From: Methyloglobulus sp.
GTDB lineage: Bacteria > Pseudomonadota > Gammaproteobacteria > Methylococcales > Methylomonadaceae
Assembly (NCBI GenBank): GCA_013141505.1
Contig: JABFQX010000012.1
Span: 36,953 to 100,952 of the forward strand
Length of the DNA: 64,000 bases
Direction: 5' to 3'
Shown here: in pieces, positions 44,157 through 53,478 of the stretch
Layout: the number at the start of each line of letters is the position of its first letter
Numbering within the stretch: the first letter of the stretch is position 1
The notes under the pieces: generated by a model
Seen by the model: only the letters and a program-made list of their open reading frames with translations
The model's database searches: none
What the model was told of the DNA's origin: nothing
Program-made: the position numbers and the translations under genes

Positions 44157-44873
44157 TGATCTTGCCCCGTTCTTTCGGGCACTCGGCTAATAGAGCACCC
44201 CCTAAACCCGAGGTCAACAATGAAAACCAAAAAAATTGCGCCTGGAGGCAGGAACCACTATCAGGGATAGGCTGACCACAAAAGGGTGTCAGACATCACC
44301 ACCATCTGGACGAACGAAGGCTGGTTGCTTGTACCTAAAGGTCATAAATGTCCTGTGGGTATATTCGGCGGTCATGCTGGGGCTTTATTCGAGGCGGGTC
44401 ATTGGTTGGGCGATTGCCGGACGCATGACGGCAACGCTGGTGTGCCGCACCCTCACCATGGCGTTATACCCACATGGCACAAGTGGCGCCGGAAGATGCC
44501 AAAGGGTGTGATAGTCCATTCTGGCCGGGACAGCCAATATTGTCCAGCCGCTTACCTGAAGCTGTTCAGCAAATACCAGTTAACCTGTAGCACTTGTGCC
44601 CCGGAGGGTATGGGCAAGAAAGGCGACTGTTATGACAATGCCGCCATAGAAAGCCGGAACCACAGCTTTAAGGTCGAAGCTATTCATGGGGAACGCGTCA
44701 AGACCCGGCCGGAAACCAAGCGCCAAGCGTTTCGAATACATTGGAGCGTATTATTTATGCCCTTTGGGTACAATCGCAAACGGCTTCGATCAAGACGGGG
44801 CTATCTCATCCCGGATACATTCGAAGCTAAAAAAGTCGCTTAGCAGGGCATCCGTGAAATCAGGGCAAGATCA
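44157..44873. mobile_element. Decayed IS3-family insertion sequence, internally deleted
   Basis: The ends are related inverted repeats: TGATCTTGCCCCGTTCTTTC on the left, and on the right the reverse complement of TGATCTTGCCCTGATTTCAC. The inside holds only the C-terminal half of an IS3-type orfB transposase; orfA and the start of orfB are missing, so about 0.7 kb remains of a normal element of roughly 1.2 kb. No clear target-site duplication is visible at the flanks. Non-autonomous and old. Confidence 0.8.
44236..44843 (+). pseudogene. IS3-family transposase (orfB) remnant with frameshifts
   Basis: Fragments of the DDE integrase core appear in two frames. One frame reads LYSRRVIGWAIAGRMTATLV; the other reads SDITTIWTNEGW, then PKGVIVHSGRDSQYC, GKKGDCYDNAAIESRNHSFK, VEAIHGERVKTR and finally FEAKKVA with a stop. 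At least two frameshifts are needed to join them. The second catalytic motif, normally HSDRGSQY, reads HSGRDSQY. Not functional. Confidence 0.85.
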
Positions 44874-45201
44874 CTCTGACAAACGACCAAAATCCAGAAC
44901 AAACCCACCGCTTCGGCGACAATACAAAGGAGGCTTAACGACATTGGCAACACACCTCCGTACGCGTTCGGGCGAGTCTCGGCGTTTAATAAAATTTGCG
45001 ACACAATTGACAAATATCAAATCTAACTGGCGAAAACGTGCGACAGTAAACCATCGATTATGCCCTTCCCAATTTGGCAATCGACGTGTAAGCACTAGTG
45101 CTTCTCGGAAGGGAGTTTCGTGCGAATAGCAAGCCGAAAATAAACCTCCACAACATTGGAAAAGACACTAACTGTGAAAAACCCTTTCGGGAGAGATGAC
45201 A
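44874..45201. other. Non-coding stretch with nested palindromes
   Basis: No gene is visible. CCCTTCC (45063-45069) and GGAAGGG (45107-45113) bracket a perfect 14-bp palindrome, AAGCACTAGTGCTT (45090-45103). This could be a remnant mobile-element end or a regulatory structure for the gene at 45202. GGGAG lies 8 nt before ATG 45202. Confidence 0.4.
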
Positions 45202-46647
45202 ATGACCACTAGGCGCGAACTACTAAAGTTGGGCACAATTTACGGTGCGAGTTCTCTATTGGCAAACCAAATGGAACTGGTTAATTCTGTGCAAGCTGCC
45301 AATTCTGTGCAGGCTGCACCTTTATCATGTAACCCTATTGTCACCAATGACGGCATAATGGTTACTGATTTTTCAGGAACAAAATGGAAACCTTTGTGGA
45401 GCAATAATCCAACACTTGGAAGAGACTATAACGTTACACTGGGAATCACCTCGCGTACCGGTGTCGGCAGAATGTTGCGTTGGGGGCCTATAGCAAATAG
45501 TTACGAAGACATTCGACTCAGCCATATAGATCTTCCAAGTCAGGCTCCCATTAGCTTCAATGGTCGCTTTGGCCTGTGGGTATACTGCGATGGAATGCAA
45601 GGTTACGGCCCAGGGCAAACCCCCAGCGGTATCCTGCACATTGTAATGACCACTGATCCAAGTGGCAGTTTTAATAATGCAGTTGATATTGGATTTAACC
45701 CTAACCAGATAAGAGAAGGCTGGAATTTCCTAAAATTTGTAGACAACCCTACAGGACATCCTTTAGGTATATATAAGAATTTTTGGGGGAATGGATCGTC
45801 AGGAGACATTACCAATAAACCTGTTTACTCAATCTTGATATATACAGAGAGTCAAGATATTGGTGTGACATGGTATTTAGATTCGTTGTGGACTGGATTT
45901 CGTAGTGTTCCTCAAGTGGTTTTAGGCTGTGACGCTAATGGTGCGGATTTATTGAACCACTGCTTACCCCTATTTCAGAGTTACGGATGGCTAGGTTATG
46001 TTGCATCTCCTTTCCGTGTCTGGACATCAGGGTCTAAAAAAGTTACTAATTGGAATACCGATCAATCGGTACTTATAGCGATGGCAAAAGCCGGTTGGGA
46101 TATCGTGAACCATACAGTTAATCATCTAAGAGTGGGGGATCTTACAACTGTCGCTGACATCAAATACGAAATTGAGGCTCAAGACACGTATTTGAGATCA
46201 TTAAACATACCGACCCAAGGGCTGAAGTTTTATGTTTCACCGTATTCATCTTCATCTCGGTTATCAGAAACAACGATCAAAAACTCCTGGGTAGTCGCTC
46301 AGCGTCATTACAGAAAGTGGAATACCAGCATTACCCAGTTCGGTATCGACAATCCGCATCATATCGGATCATTGGATATGGGAAGCTTTGAATACGGCCA
46401 GACTTTCGCCAATATTAAACGACAAATAGATATCGCTTTAGCTTACGAAGATACGATGCACTGGTTTTGGCACGTAGTAACATCTCAAGGCGATCCCGGC
46501 AATGGCACAGGCAATACGGGCAATCTCAGCGCGATTTATCAGTCTTCATGGGATTTGGTTATGGGGTATATCAGAAGCCTTGAGTTAGCCGGAAAAATGG
46601 TAGTTGCAAGAGGATTTACAGGTTTTTTTTATAATCATTACTTTTGA
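45202..46647 (+). CDS. Tat-exported polysaccharide-deacetylase-like protein
   Basis: 481 residues from the second ATG, which has GGGAG 8 nt upstream; an ATG two codons earlier is also in frame. The N-terminus TTRRELLKLG is a good twin-arginine signal. The first half looks like a carbohydrate-binding beta-sandwich. The second half (from about residue 240) resembles a NodB/CE4 fold: motif 1 as LGCDANG and motif 2 as NHTVNHLRVG (H-x4-H metal ligands), with a weak motif 3 (FYVSPYSSSS, no Arg). An 18-bp near-perfect duplication repeats NSVQAA next to the probable cleavage site. Export as a folded metalloenzyme acting on an extracellular polysaccharide is inferred. Confidence 0.65.
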   Translation: MTTRRELLKLGTIYGASSLLANQMELVNSVQAANSVQAAPLSCNPIVTNDGIMVTDFSGTKWKPLWSNNPTLGRDYNVTLGITSRTGVGRMLRWGPIANSYEDIRLSHIDLPSQAPISFNGRFGLWVYCDGMQGYGPGQTPSGILHIVMTTDPSGSFNNAVDIGFNPNQIREGWNFLKFVDNPTGHPLGIYKNFWGNGSSGDITNKPVYSILIYTESQDIGVTWYLDSLWTGFRSVPQVVLGCDANGADLLNHCLPLFQSYGWLGYVASPFRVWTSGSKKVTNWNTDQSVLIAMAKAGWDIVNHTVNHLRVGDLTTVADIKYEIEAQDTYLRSLNIPTQGLKFYVSPYSSSSRLSETTIKNSWVVAQRHYRKWNTSITQFGIDNPHHIGSLDMGSFEYGQTFANIKRQIDIALAYEDTMHWFWHVVTSQGDPGNGTGNTGNLSAIYQSSWDLVMGYIRSLELAGKMVVARGFTGFFYNHYF

Positions 46648-46684
46648 ATGAAACTAATCGTTTCATACGTTTCAAAGCAAGGCG

Positions 46685-46800
46685 GGAATTGCAATCCCGT
46701 CTTTGCCGTTTTGGCGCCACGATTAGCCTTCAATGGCAATCGAATCGTCTTTTAACCCACCGGATGTCAATGTCCTGGCATACACGCCCAGGCAGGTGAG
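46685..46800 (-). pseudogene. Duplicated 3' end of the MOSC gene
   Basis: On the minus strand the end of this stretch translates as LGVYARTLTSGGLKDDSIAIEG before TAA. This matches the C-terminus of the intact MOSC protein at 49560 (VGVYARILTSGWVKKGDSIVVEGES). The DNA similarity, roughly four in five bases by eye, continues about 35 bp past the stop codon, so it is a DNA duplication rather than convergent coding. The rest of the gene is missing. A GC-rich hairpin just downstream of the stop (46676-46706) may have been its terminator. Confidence 0.7.
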
Positions 46801-47082
46801 GGCTAAACGAATGAGGGGAATGGTAGTGTGTTGAAGCTGTGATTTGGTATAGGACAGAGTGACAAAAACCTTGCCCCCTGGGGCATAACATAAAATGTCA
46901 CCGCGGAAAACAAGCGACCCACCGGCATGGAGCCAACAAGTCATAAAAAAATACAGGCTTAACCCATTGCCGGTAACATATCTCGTCGCTCGAACGTATT
47001 AAGTTAAATTGCTAGAGTTGGGCGATTGTTTTAAAGTGGCAATCAATAAATTTAAGCATTTAATCATGGGAATCGACATCTT
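46801..47082. other. Intergenic stretch after the MOSC fragment
   Basis: No supported gene. With the MOSC fragment it makes a 435-bp gap between the deacetylase-like gene and the DUF4153 gene. The minus-strand frame that runs through the MOSC tail stays open to 46944 but its upstream part does not resemble MOSC. The promoter of the following gene should lie here; no clear consensus pair was found. Confidence 0.4.
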
Positions 47083-49272
47083 ATGGACGATGATTCGCCG
47101 GTGGAAGAACAAAACGGATGGTTTGAACGCACTTGGCAAGCGGTTGGTCAAGTATTCGAGAGATTCCCCTTATCGGCACTGTGCCTTGCGGCACTTAATT
47201 TTCATGTCTTGTTCAATGGCCAATCGCTATTGACTTATGCGCCTGGGTTTGAATGGCAAAGTTTTCTTGCGCCATATAACGACGTGCCAATCAAATTCCG
47301 CCAGTATTTTTGGTTGATAAGTACCGGTTTTTTTGGGTTTGCCGCCGTGGTGCTGGCGACGGAAAATAAAGGCTGGCGCTTTACCAAGCGTTACGGCCTG
47401 GCTATCGGATTTTATGCCGTCTATGCGTTCTACTTGCACTCTGAAGGAAGCTCAATCGCTTCGACTATTTCAGCGCAAACGCTGTGCTTAGGATTCGCTA
47501 TCTCAGTCAGTTTCGCGCCCTGGTTGTTACGCCCCAGCAGCAACCTGGCTTATTGGCAGTTCAGCCGCTATTGTATGGGTAGTTTCATCAAGGTTAGTTT
47601 GCTTACCGCCTTGGTCTTTTTTGCATTTTTTCTTTGTGATGTAATGAGCCGCAATTCGGTAGGAAGCATCGTTTTTTTATGGCGCTGGCCGATACTGATC
47701 TGGCTGTTTGGTTGGATGCCAATAGCTTTCTTAGCGGGAATTCCAAACGAAATAGGCAATGAAATGGCGCAGACTAAGCCATTAATACCATCGGGTTTTG
47801 GATGGTGTCTATCGGCTATAGGCATGATCGCCGTCGCTTTTTTATATAACGCGGATACCATTAAGTATTACCTGACCACAATCCCATCAACTGAATGGCT
47901 TGGGCTATCCGTTGTTTTGGGGACGGTGCTTCCACATGTTACCTACCCGTTATCGACAAGAAACAGCGTATTGTCAGGATTGTTTTATAAGTCATTGTAT
48001 TTATTTCTTCTTACTCCTGTTGCATATTTGGCTTATGTGCTAAAAATCCGACTTGACCATTATGGCTTAACTGAGTGGCGTTATTTTGGCGTGCTGATCT
48101 GTGTTTGGGTGCTTATTTGTATCGGTTTGTTTTATTTCGGCAGACAGCCGTTCCAATTACAAACCGCACCAAAAGTGTTATCTGCCCTGTGCATCTTAGC
48201 TTCTATCGGATTTTGGCAAATTGGGAAGTTACCGAATAAATTACAGTTTGCCGAGTTAGAAAGGCTGTTAACGTCTGAAAACTTACTGGCGAATGGACGC
48301 TATGTTACGCCAAGCATAAAAAAGCAGCCCACACTAAAGGTACGGAAGCAGATTATGGACAAAATCACCTATTTGGCGAATGTCGATAACAAGGAAAAAT
48401 TTCGCTCCTGGTTTGACGATAAAAAAGCGTTTGGCGAAGCGGCTAACTGCGATGGGCAATACCATTGCATTTTTCATTACGAACAAGGGTTGTTGAACTT
48501 AATGCAACTCATCACGGTAGACTTGAAGACTTTTGAATTTCCCACCTCAAACGAAGAGTATGCGCCTTATTCAATTACATCGCCCTACAAAGATGAAACG
48601 CTTAAGGCCGACCAAGAGCGGTTTGCAGGATACACTGATTTAGAAGGCTATGCTACGCCGCTGGAAACTTATTTATATAAAGCAAAAGATTACGATTACG
48701 TCATTCAGTACAATAACATAAACTTAGCGAGCAATGATGTAGTCGATAGCGTATTCGATATTATGTTGGACTTGGAAACTTACGAAAAAGAGCGGGTACG
48801 TATGACATATAAGCCAAATGGCAGTTTCGAGTTGGCTATCGGCAAAGCGTCACCGCCTGGGGGCCAAATTGATTATCAGGGGCTTGAAGAATATGCCAAT
48901 CCTGATGAATATCTGACAAAACTTAACGAGCTGTATGAAAATCAAAGCAATAAAGAAAAACAACTGTTAAGGGACCTCCCTTTTGTTAAGGGCTCAGCCA
49001 GAAAAATCACCCTGGATTTGCAGGCATTTATTGAGGGGATAGTAGCGAAATACCATGATTCCCTTAAACTTGATGAGCGTGTCTTTAATCAACTCCCGAC
49101 TGAATTGAAGCTGGAAAAAGATGGCTCGAATCCGCTAAGAATTGAGAAAACTGCAAATGGCTTGAAATTAAAAATTGAAATGACGGAGCTTTGCATCAAA
49201 GCCAGGATAAACAGCGATGACAAAACGCCTTGCGGGTTTTCCGGCATGGTTTACGTAAAAAAAATTATTTAG
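47083..49272 (+). CDS. DUF4153-family membrane protein
   Basis: 729 residues. The first 400 or so contain about ten hydrophobic helices. The DUF4153 hallmark is near residue 320 (YLAYVLKIRLDHYGLTEWRY), followed by a final helix pair. The remaining 330 residues are polar, rich in Lys/Glu/Tyr, and probably cytoplasmic or periplasmic. Function of the family is unknown. The SD is weak (GGGAA about 12 nt upstream). The gene lies between two copies of a MOSC gene tail, which suggests it arrived or was rearranged with that duplication. Confidence 0.75.
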   Translation: MDDDSPVEEQNGWFERTWQAVGQVFERFPLSALCLAALNFHVLFNGQSLLTYAPGFEWQSFLAPYNDVPIKFRQYFWLISTGFFGFAAVVLATENKGWRFTKRYGLAIGFYAVYAFYLHSEGSSIASTISAQTLCLGFAISVSFAPWLLRPSSNLAYWQFSRYCMGSFIKVSLLTALVFFAFFLCDVMSRNSVGSIVFLWRWPILIWLFGWMPIAFLAGIPNEIGNEMAQTKPLIPSGFGWCLSAIGMIAVAFLYNADTIKYYLTTIPSTEWLGLSVVLGTVLPHVTYPLSTRNSVLSGLFYKSLYLFLLTPVAYLAYVLKIRLDHYGLTEWRYFGVLICVWVLICIGLFYFGRQPFQLQTAPKVLSALCILASIGFWQIGKLPNKLQFAELERLLTSENLLANGRYVTPSIKKQPTLKVRKQIMDKITYLANVDNKEKFRSWFDDKKAFGEAANCDGQYHCIFHYEQGLLNLMQLITVDLKTFEFPTSNEEYAPYSITSPYKDETLKADQERFAGYTDLEGYATPLETYLYKAKDYDYVIQYNNINLASNDVVDSVFDIMLDLETYEKERVRMTYKPNGSFELAIGKASPPGGQIDYQGLEEYANPDEYLTKLNELYENQSNKEKQLLRDLPFVKGSARKITLDLQAFIEGIVAKYHDSLKLDERVFNQLPTELKLEKDGSNPLRIEKTANGLKLKIEMTELCIKARINSDDKTPCGFSGMVYVKKII

Positions 49273-49559
49273 TTGTTTAGTGTCCGATTCTGCGCGAGAC
49301 GGGATTTATATCAATGCCCTTAAAGACAGGCTCCTTCCCCCTTGAGCACCAGCAGGGCATAAAAAGGGGAGTTTGAAGGCATTTTCCCTTACTTTTTGAT
49401 TGCCCTTTTATGTCCTGTGGGTACACACCCCCAACCCCCTCGGCAACTATTCCCTACGTTGCCCCACCTACTGCATCCATGCAGTCGTCAGCAAGAGAGG
49501 GAGCTTTTTTCTTAACTTAACGATATTGGATTTGCAATCCCATCTCCACCGTTTTGTCG

Positions 49560-50417
49560 CTACGATTCGCCCTCAACAACAATAGAATCGCCTTTTTTAA
49601 CCCAGCCAGACGTTAATATCCTGGCATAAACGCCAACGCTGGGCAGTTCTTTACCAGCGAAAGGCACCATGGGTTTGTTTTTGGCGATGCCGTTTTTGAA
49701 GATGCCGTTGTCTTGGGGCAAGTCGCCTTGTGCGAGTGTGGGCATGACGCAGCGTGGGCAGGGATCAGTGATTTGTAGGCGCAGTGATGAGCCGATTTTT
49801 AGGGTTTTTCCGACCCAGGCATTTTCCACGAAGCCTTCTTGACCTGACGTGTCGACCATCATGTTCGGGCGGAAACGGCGCGCTTCAAAGCGACCTTGCG
49901 GGTAATGCCGTTGCATGGCTTCCAGCGAACTGGTTGTTAATAGATGAAACGGCGAGTAGTCGAAGAAGGTACCTTGTGCAGCGTCGCCAGCGACGGCTTC
50001 ATTGGAGATTTCGTTGGCTTCGCCGTCATATTCAGGCCAATACTGTTCCAATTGCGCCTCTTTTGGCGATTTTGTCTTCAATTCAACTTTATGTCCCAAG
50101 TGTTGGGATAATTTTTCATTAACGTCGCTTCGGTCGCTGCGTAAAATCGTGCCGTCGGGCAAGGTTATCCAAATTGGGTGTAGTCCATCCTTGGTTGAGA
50201 TGGGGGCGGTGAAAGCGGCGCGACAGGCGAAAAAATCAGGCCATTTTTTGGGGTTTTTTGCACTGATAACTTTGCCGGTTTCGACATCGACGAGCGCGTA
50301 GGCACGGTCGCCTAAAAGGCCATGCCCGGTAATTTCGGCACCGTTAAGTTCTTCACCCATCATTGATTTGACTGGATAACGCCAGAGTGTTGCGACTTTT
50401 GCTGAAGTGTTGGTCAT
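49560..50417 (-). CDS. MOSC-domain protein (YcbX/mARC-like)
   Basis: 285 residues: an N-terminal MOSC_N beta-barrel domain (VATLWRYPVKSMMGEELNGA) and a MOSC domain with the conserved cysteine in DPCPRCVMPTLAQGDL, expected to ligate molybdenum cofactor. Relatives reduce N-hydroxylated compounds or transfer sulfur. GAGGAAA precedes the ATG by five bases. Single gene, divergent from ndh; a decayed copy of its tail lies 2.8 kb away. Confidence 0.87.
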   Translation of the reverse strand: MTNTSAKVATLWRYPVKSMMGEELNGAEITGHGLLGDRAYALVDVETGKVISAKNPKKWPDFFACRAAFTAPISTKDGLHPIWITLPDGTILRSDRSDVNEKLSQHLGHKVELKTKSPKEAQLEQYWPEYDGEANEISNEAVAGDAAQGTFFDYSPFHLLTTSSLEAMQRHYPQGRFEARRFRPNMMVDTSGQEGFVENAWVGKTLKIGSSLRLQITDPCPRCVMPTLAQGDLPQDNGIFKNGIAKNKPMVPFAGKELPSVGVYARILTSGWVKKGDSIVVEGES

Positions 50418-50725
50418 CGTGTTTTCCTCGTTATTATTATGTTGAGTATAGGATTTACATCGGTATTGTCGAATCGAAGCAAGATAAAAGTCAATTTTTA
50501 AGTATGTGGAAACCGATCATAATAAGGCCAACTAAAAGATGGCTTTAAGTGATTGTTACATTGGTAATACTATCATGAAACTGACTCGATGATATGGGTT
50601 GCAACGGCCACCTTATAAGTGCTCAGGATTAATAATAAACCGGCAATTTTAGCGAGAACGAATAGTCACGATAGTTCCGGCAAGTATTAATGATAGAATT
50701 CTGCCTACAAGAGGGGAGGACATTA
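50418..50725. other. Divergent promoter region between the MOSC gene and ndh
   Basis: 308 bp with no gene. It must contain promoters for both directions. A TAGAAT-like -10 lies near 50692-50697 for ndh but without a good -35. A strong SD, GGGGAGGA, ends six bases before the ndh ATG at 50726. Confidence 0.4.
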
Positions 50726-52024
50726 ATGTCAGATAATAAACATAAAATAGTAATAGTAGGTGGCGGTGCTGGGGGTATTGAGCTTGCGACCCGTTTAGGG
50801 AGCAAATTAGGTAGAAAAGGCCTAGCTGAAATCATCCTGCTGGACGCGACAACAACACATATATGGAAGCCACTCTTGCATGAGGTGGCTGCCGGTACTG
50901 TTGACGAGTCCGAACAGGTCGATTATTTGGGGCAAGCCTACCGCAATCAATTCCGTTTCCGTTTGGGCAAAATGGAAGGGCTTGACCGGGAAAAGAAAGA
51001 AATTTATGTCAGCCCAACCTTTAGCGACAGCGGCGAGGAACTCATCCCTAGGCGCACGTTTAGTTATGACACTCTGGTAATGGCGATTGGTAGCGTCAGC
51101 AATTCGTTTGGAATCAAAGGGGTAGAAAAAAACTGCCTGTTTTTGGATAGCACCTCGCAAGCCTTCAAGTTCCAAAAGCATCTGGTCGAATCGTATATTA
51201 AAAGCCATGCCGATGCAGATAAGGCAAACAAAAAGCCATTGTCCATAGCCATAGTGGGCGGTGGCGCTACGGGGGTTGAACTGTCCGCTGAGTTGCACGA
51301 AGTGACAGATATGCTTGCGGTGTATGGTTTTAACGAGTCCAGCAATGTCAAATTGACCATCATTGAAGCCGCGCCTCAGTTATTACCGGCGTTGCCCAGC
51401 AAACTGGCGCTTGCCACCCAAGATCAATTGGCAAGGTTGAATATTGACCTGAAGCTCGGTTGTCGGGTCGTTGAAGTGACCAAGGATGCCATCCACACAA
51501 TGGATGGCGAAACCATTCAGGCCGATTTAAAAGTGTGGGCGGCAGGTATCAAAGCGCCAGACTGGGTTAACGGGCTGGATGGCTTGGCCACCAATAAAAT
51601 CAACCAATTGGTCGTTGATGAAACCCTGAAAACCAACGATGAAAACATCTTTGCCATTGGCGATTGCGCGGCTTGTCCGTGGCCCGGGCATGAGCACAAT
51701 GTACCACCCAGGGCGCAAGCGGCGCACCAACAGGCATCGGCCTTATGTAAATCCATCGTCAATAGGCTCAATGGGCAACCGTTGGTCAACTATACGTACC
51801 ATGATTATGGTTCGCTGGTGGCGTTAGGCAAGTATTCGACGGTAGGCAATTTGATGGGTAACCTGATGGGTACGGTGACGATTGGCGGTTTTATTGCTAG
51901 AGTTGTGTATCTATCGCTTTATAAAATGCACCAGATTGCCATACATGGTTATTACCGTACCGCATTATTGACGCTATCTAACCTGTTTCGTCGTACCGCA
52001 CATGCAAAAATCAAGATGCACTAG
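50726..52024 (+). CDS. ndh: Type II NADH:quinone oxidoreductase
   Basis: 432 residues from the ATG with the strong SD; an ATG 12 codons earlier lacks one. FAD-binding KIVIVGGGAGGIELATRLG starts near residue 6, NADH-binding IAIVGGGATGVELSAEL is near 170, and the second FAD contact IFAIGDCAACP is near 305. The C-terminal 50 residues (MHQIAIHGYYRTALLTLSNL) are amphipathic and would attach the enzyme to the inner membrane. It oxidises NADH without pumping protons. Confidence 0.93.
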   Translation: MSDNKHKIVIVGGGAGGIELATRLGSKLGRKGLAEIILLDATTTHIWKPLLHEVAAGTVDESEQVDYLGQAYRNQFRFRLGKMEGLDREKKEIYVSPTFSDSGEELIPRRTFSYDTLVMAIGSVSNSFGIKGVEKNCLFLDSTSQAFKFQKHLVESYIKSHADADKANKKPLSIAIVGGGATGVELSAELHEVTDMLAVYGFNESSNVKLTIIEAAPQLLPALPSKLALATQDQLARLNIDLKLGCRVVEVTKDAIHTMDGETIQADLKVWAAGIKAPDWVNGLDGLATNKINQLVVDETLKTNDENIFAIGDCAACPWPGHEHNVPPRAQAAHQQASALCKSIVNRLNGQPLVNYTYHDYGSLVALGKYSTVGNLMGNLMGTVTIGGFIARVVYLSLYKMHQIAIHGYYRTALLTLSNLFRRTAHAKIKMH

Positions 52025-52068
52025 AGCACTGTTCTAACAATCTTTCAACCCATTAACACACTAATACT

Positions 52069-52599
52069 ATGCTTGAAATCGAATACGAGTTTAGAGAAGA
52101 AGATTTAATCCATTTCAACGATATGCGCTTCATGCAAACCGAGGAATATCGTAGCCAACTGAAAAAGAATCGCTGGATTGTCCCAGGCATTATGATGCTG
52201 ATTGGTACATTCTATTATTATTATTACGGCGATATGAAATCAGCCGGTTATATCACGCTGGTTGCTGTGCTTTGGGCAGTATTGTCGCCCCGGGTGATTT
52301 TGCTGAATGTGGGGCGGCAGATATTGAAAACCTACAGCTACAAAGAACGAAAAAATATGTTTGGTACGTATGTGCTGACGATTGATCCTGCCAATCCCAA
52401 TTTCCTTTTTGAGCAATCACCAACCGGCAAAAATAAAATGGCCTGGTCTGAATTGGTCAGGGTGGATTACGGAAGAGGCTATGTATACATTTATCTTGAT
52501 CTGAGTACCGCGCTGGTAATCCCGGAAACGACCTTAAAAAGAGGTGATTTGCCGGCGTTTGCCAAGCAGGTTGAAAAGATGATCGAACGGTCTGCATAA
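52069..52599 (+). CDS. YcxB-like membrane protein
   Basis: 176 residues: a short polar N-terminus, two adjacent membrane helices (about 37-85, with YYYYYG between them) and a C-terminal domain resembling the YcxB-like family (YVLTIDPANPNFLFEQSPTG, MAWSELVRVDYGRGYVYIYL). The function of the family is unknown. 44 bp after ndh on the same strand, probably co-transcribed. Confidence 0.7.
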   Translation: MLEIEYEFREEDLIHFNDMRFMQTEEYRSQLKKNRWIVPGIMMLIGTFYYYYYGDMKSAGYITLVAVLWAVLSPRVILLNVGRQILKTYSYKERKNMFGTYVLTIDPANPNFLFEQSPTGKNKMAWSELVRVDYGRGYVYIYLDLSTALVIPETTLKRGDLPAFAKQVEKMIERSA

Positions 52600-52713
52600 A
52601 CACCAACAGACAGGGAAGTTTTGATGGGTATTGTCTTTGCCTTTAAAGGAATATTGGCAAATTTGCGGTAAGAACAATTACGGTCTTGCCGCTTAGATAA
52701 CAATGACTATTAT

Positions 52714-52748
52714 GCGTTGATGAATCGGTTGGGTTCAACGCATTATTT
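52714..52748 (+). terminator. Terminator after the YcxB-like gene
   Basis: GCGTTGA and TCAACGC form a 7-bp stem with a 14-nt loop (52714-52741), followed by ATTATTTTTT. The T-run coincides with the end of the convergent ribA gene. Serves the plus-strand transcript. Confidence 0.5.
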
Positions 52749-53348
52749 TTTCGGCTCAAATAACATATGCGCCATTTTCTTGGCCTTGGTCTTTAAGTAT
52801 CCTAGGTTGTCTTTATGAGCAACGACTTCAATGGCGATACGTTTGGCGACATGAATGCCCAGCTTTTCCAGCGAATCTATTTTTTTGGGATTGTTAGTGA
52901 TCAATTGTATCGACTTGACCTGCAAACTTTCCAGCATGAGCGCCGCAATGCTGTATTCGCGCTCATCGGCAAGGTGGCCTAAATGAATGTTCGCATCGAC
53001 GGTGTCCAGACCTTGGTCTTGCAGGTTATAGGCTTGCAGCTTTTTCAACAGGCCGATACCGCGGCCTTCCTGACGCAAGTAGATTAGGATTCCCGACTGC
53101 GCGTCACTGATCATCTGCATCGCCATCGCGAGTTGCTCGCCGCAATCGCAACGTCTCGAACCTAATACGTCGCCGGTAAAGCATTCAGAATGGATACGTA
53201 CCGGAACATTCTCCTTATTGGCAATATCGCCTTTGACCAAGGCGATATGTTCCTTGTCGTCGATAGTGTTGCTGTAATAATGCAGGATAAATTCGCCATG
53301 CCGAGTAGGGATAGGAGTTTGTACTAAATCGTCTAGGTGTGGGTTCAC
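52743..53348 (-). CDS. ribA: GTP cyclohydrolase II
   Basis: 201 residues. The zinc ligands Cys56, Cys67 and Cys69 lie in SECFTGDVLGSRRCDCGEQL, and the GTP-binding RQEGRGIGL follows near residue 92. Catalyses the first step of riboflavin synthesis, opening GTP to a diaminopyrimidine. It is the stand-alone form, not fused to RibB. Confidence 0.96.
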   Translation of the reverse strand: MNPHLDDLVQTPIPTRHGEFILHYYSNTIDDKEHIALVKGDIANKENVPVRIHSECFTGDVLGSRRCDCGEQLAMAMQMISDAQSGILIYLRQEGRGIGLLKKLQAYNLQDQGLDTVDANIHLGHLADEREYSIAALMLESLQVKSIQLITNNPKKIDSLEKLGIHVAKRIAIEVVAHKDNLGYLKTKAKKMAHMLFEPKK

Positions 53349-53478
53349 AGGTATGGAGTCATCTTAAAATATCCGGCTATTTTACCTAATTTAACAGGTA
53401 ACCTTCGTTTTTATGTTCGTTGCTGTTGAACAATCGGCTGATTTTACAAAAACTGTTGTTATGTTTGCGAAGGGAAAA

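Noticed and set aside
46723..46944. 73-codon minus-strand frame as a small intact gene
   Set aside because: Only its last 25 or so residues match anything, the MOSC C-terminus; the upstream part is unrelated, so it is a gene-tail relic.
49400..49585. 61-codon plus-strand frame near the MOSC gene
   Set aside because: No domain, no SD, and it runs into the 3' end of the convergent MOSC gene.
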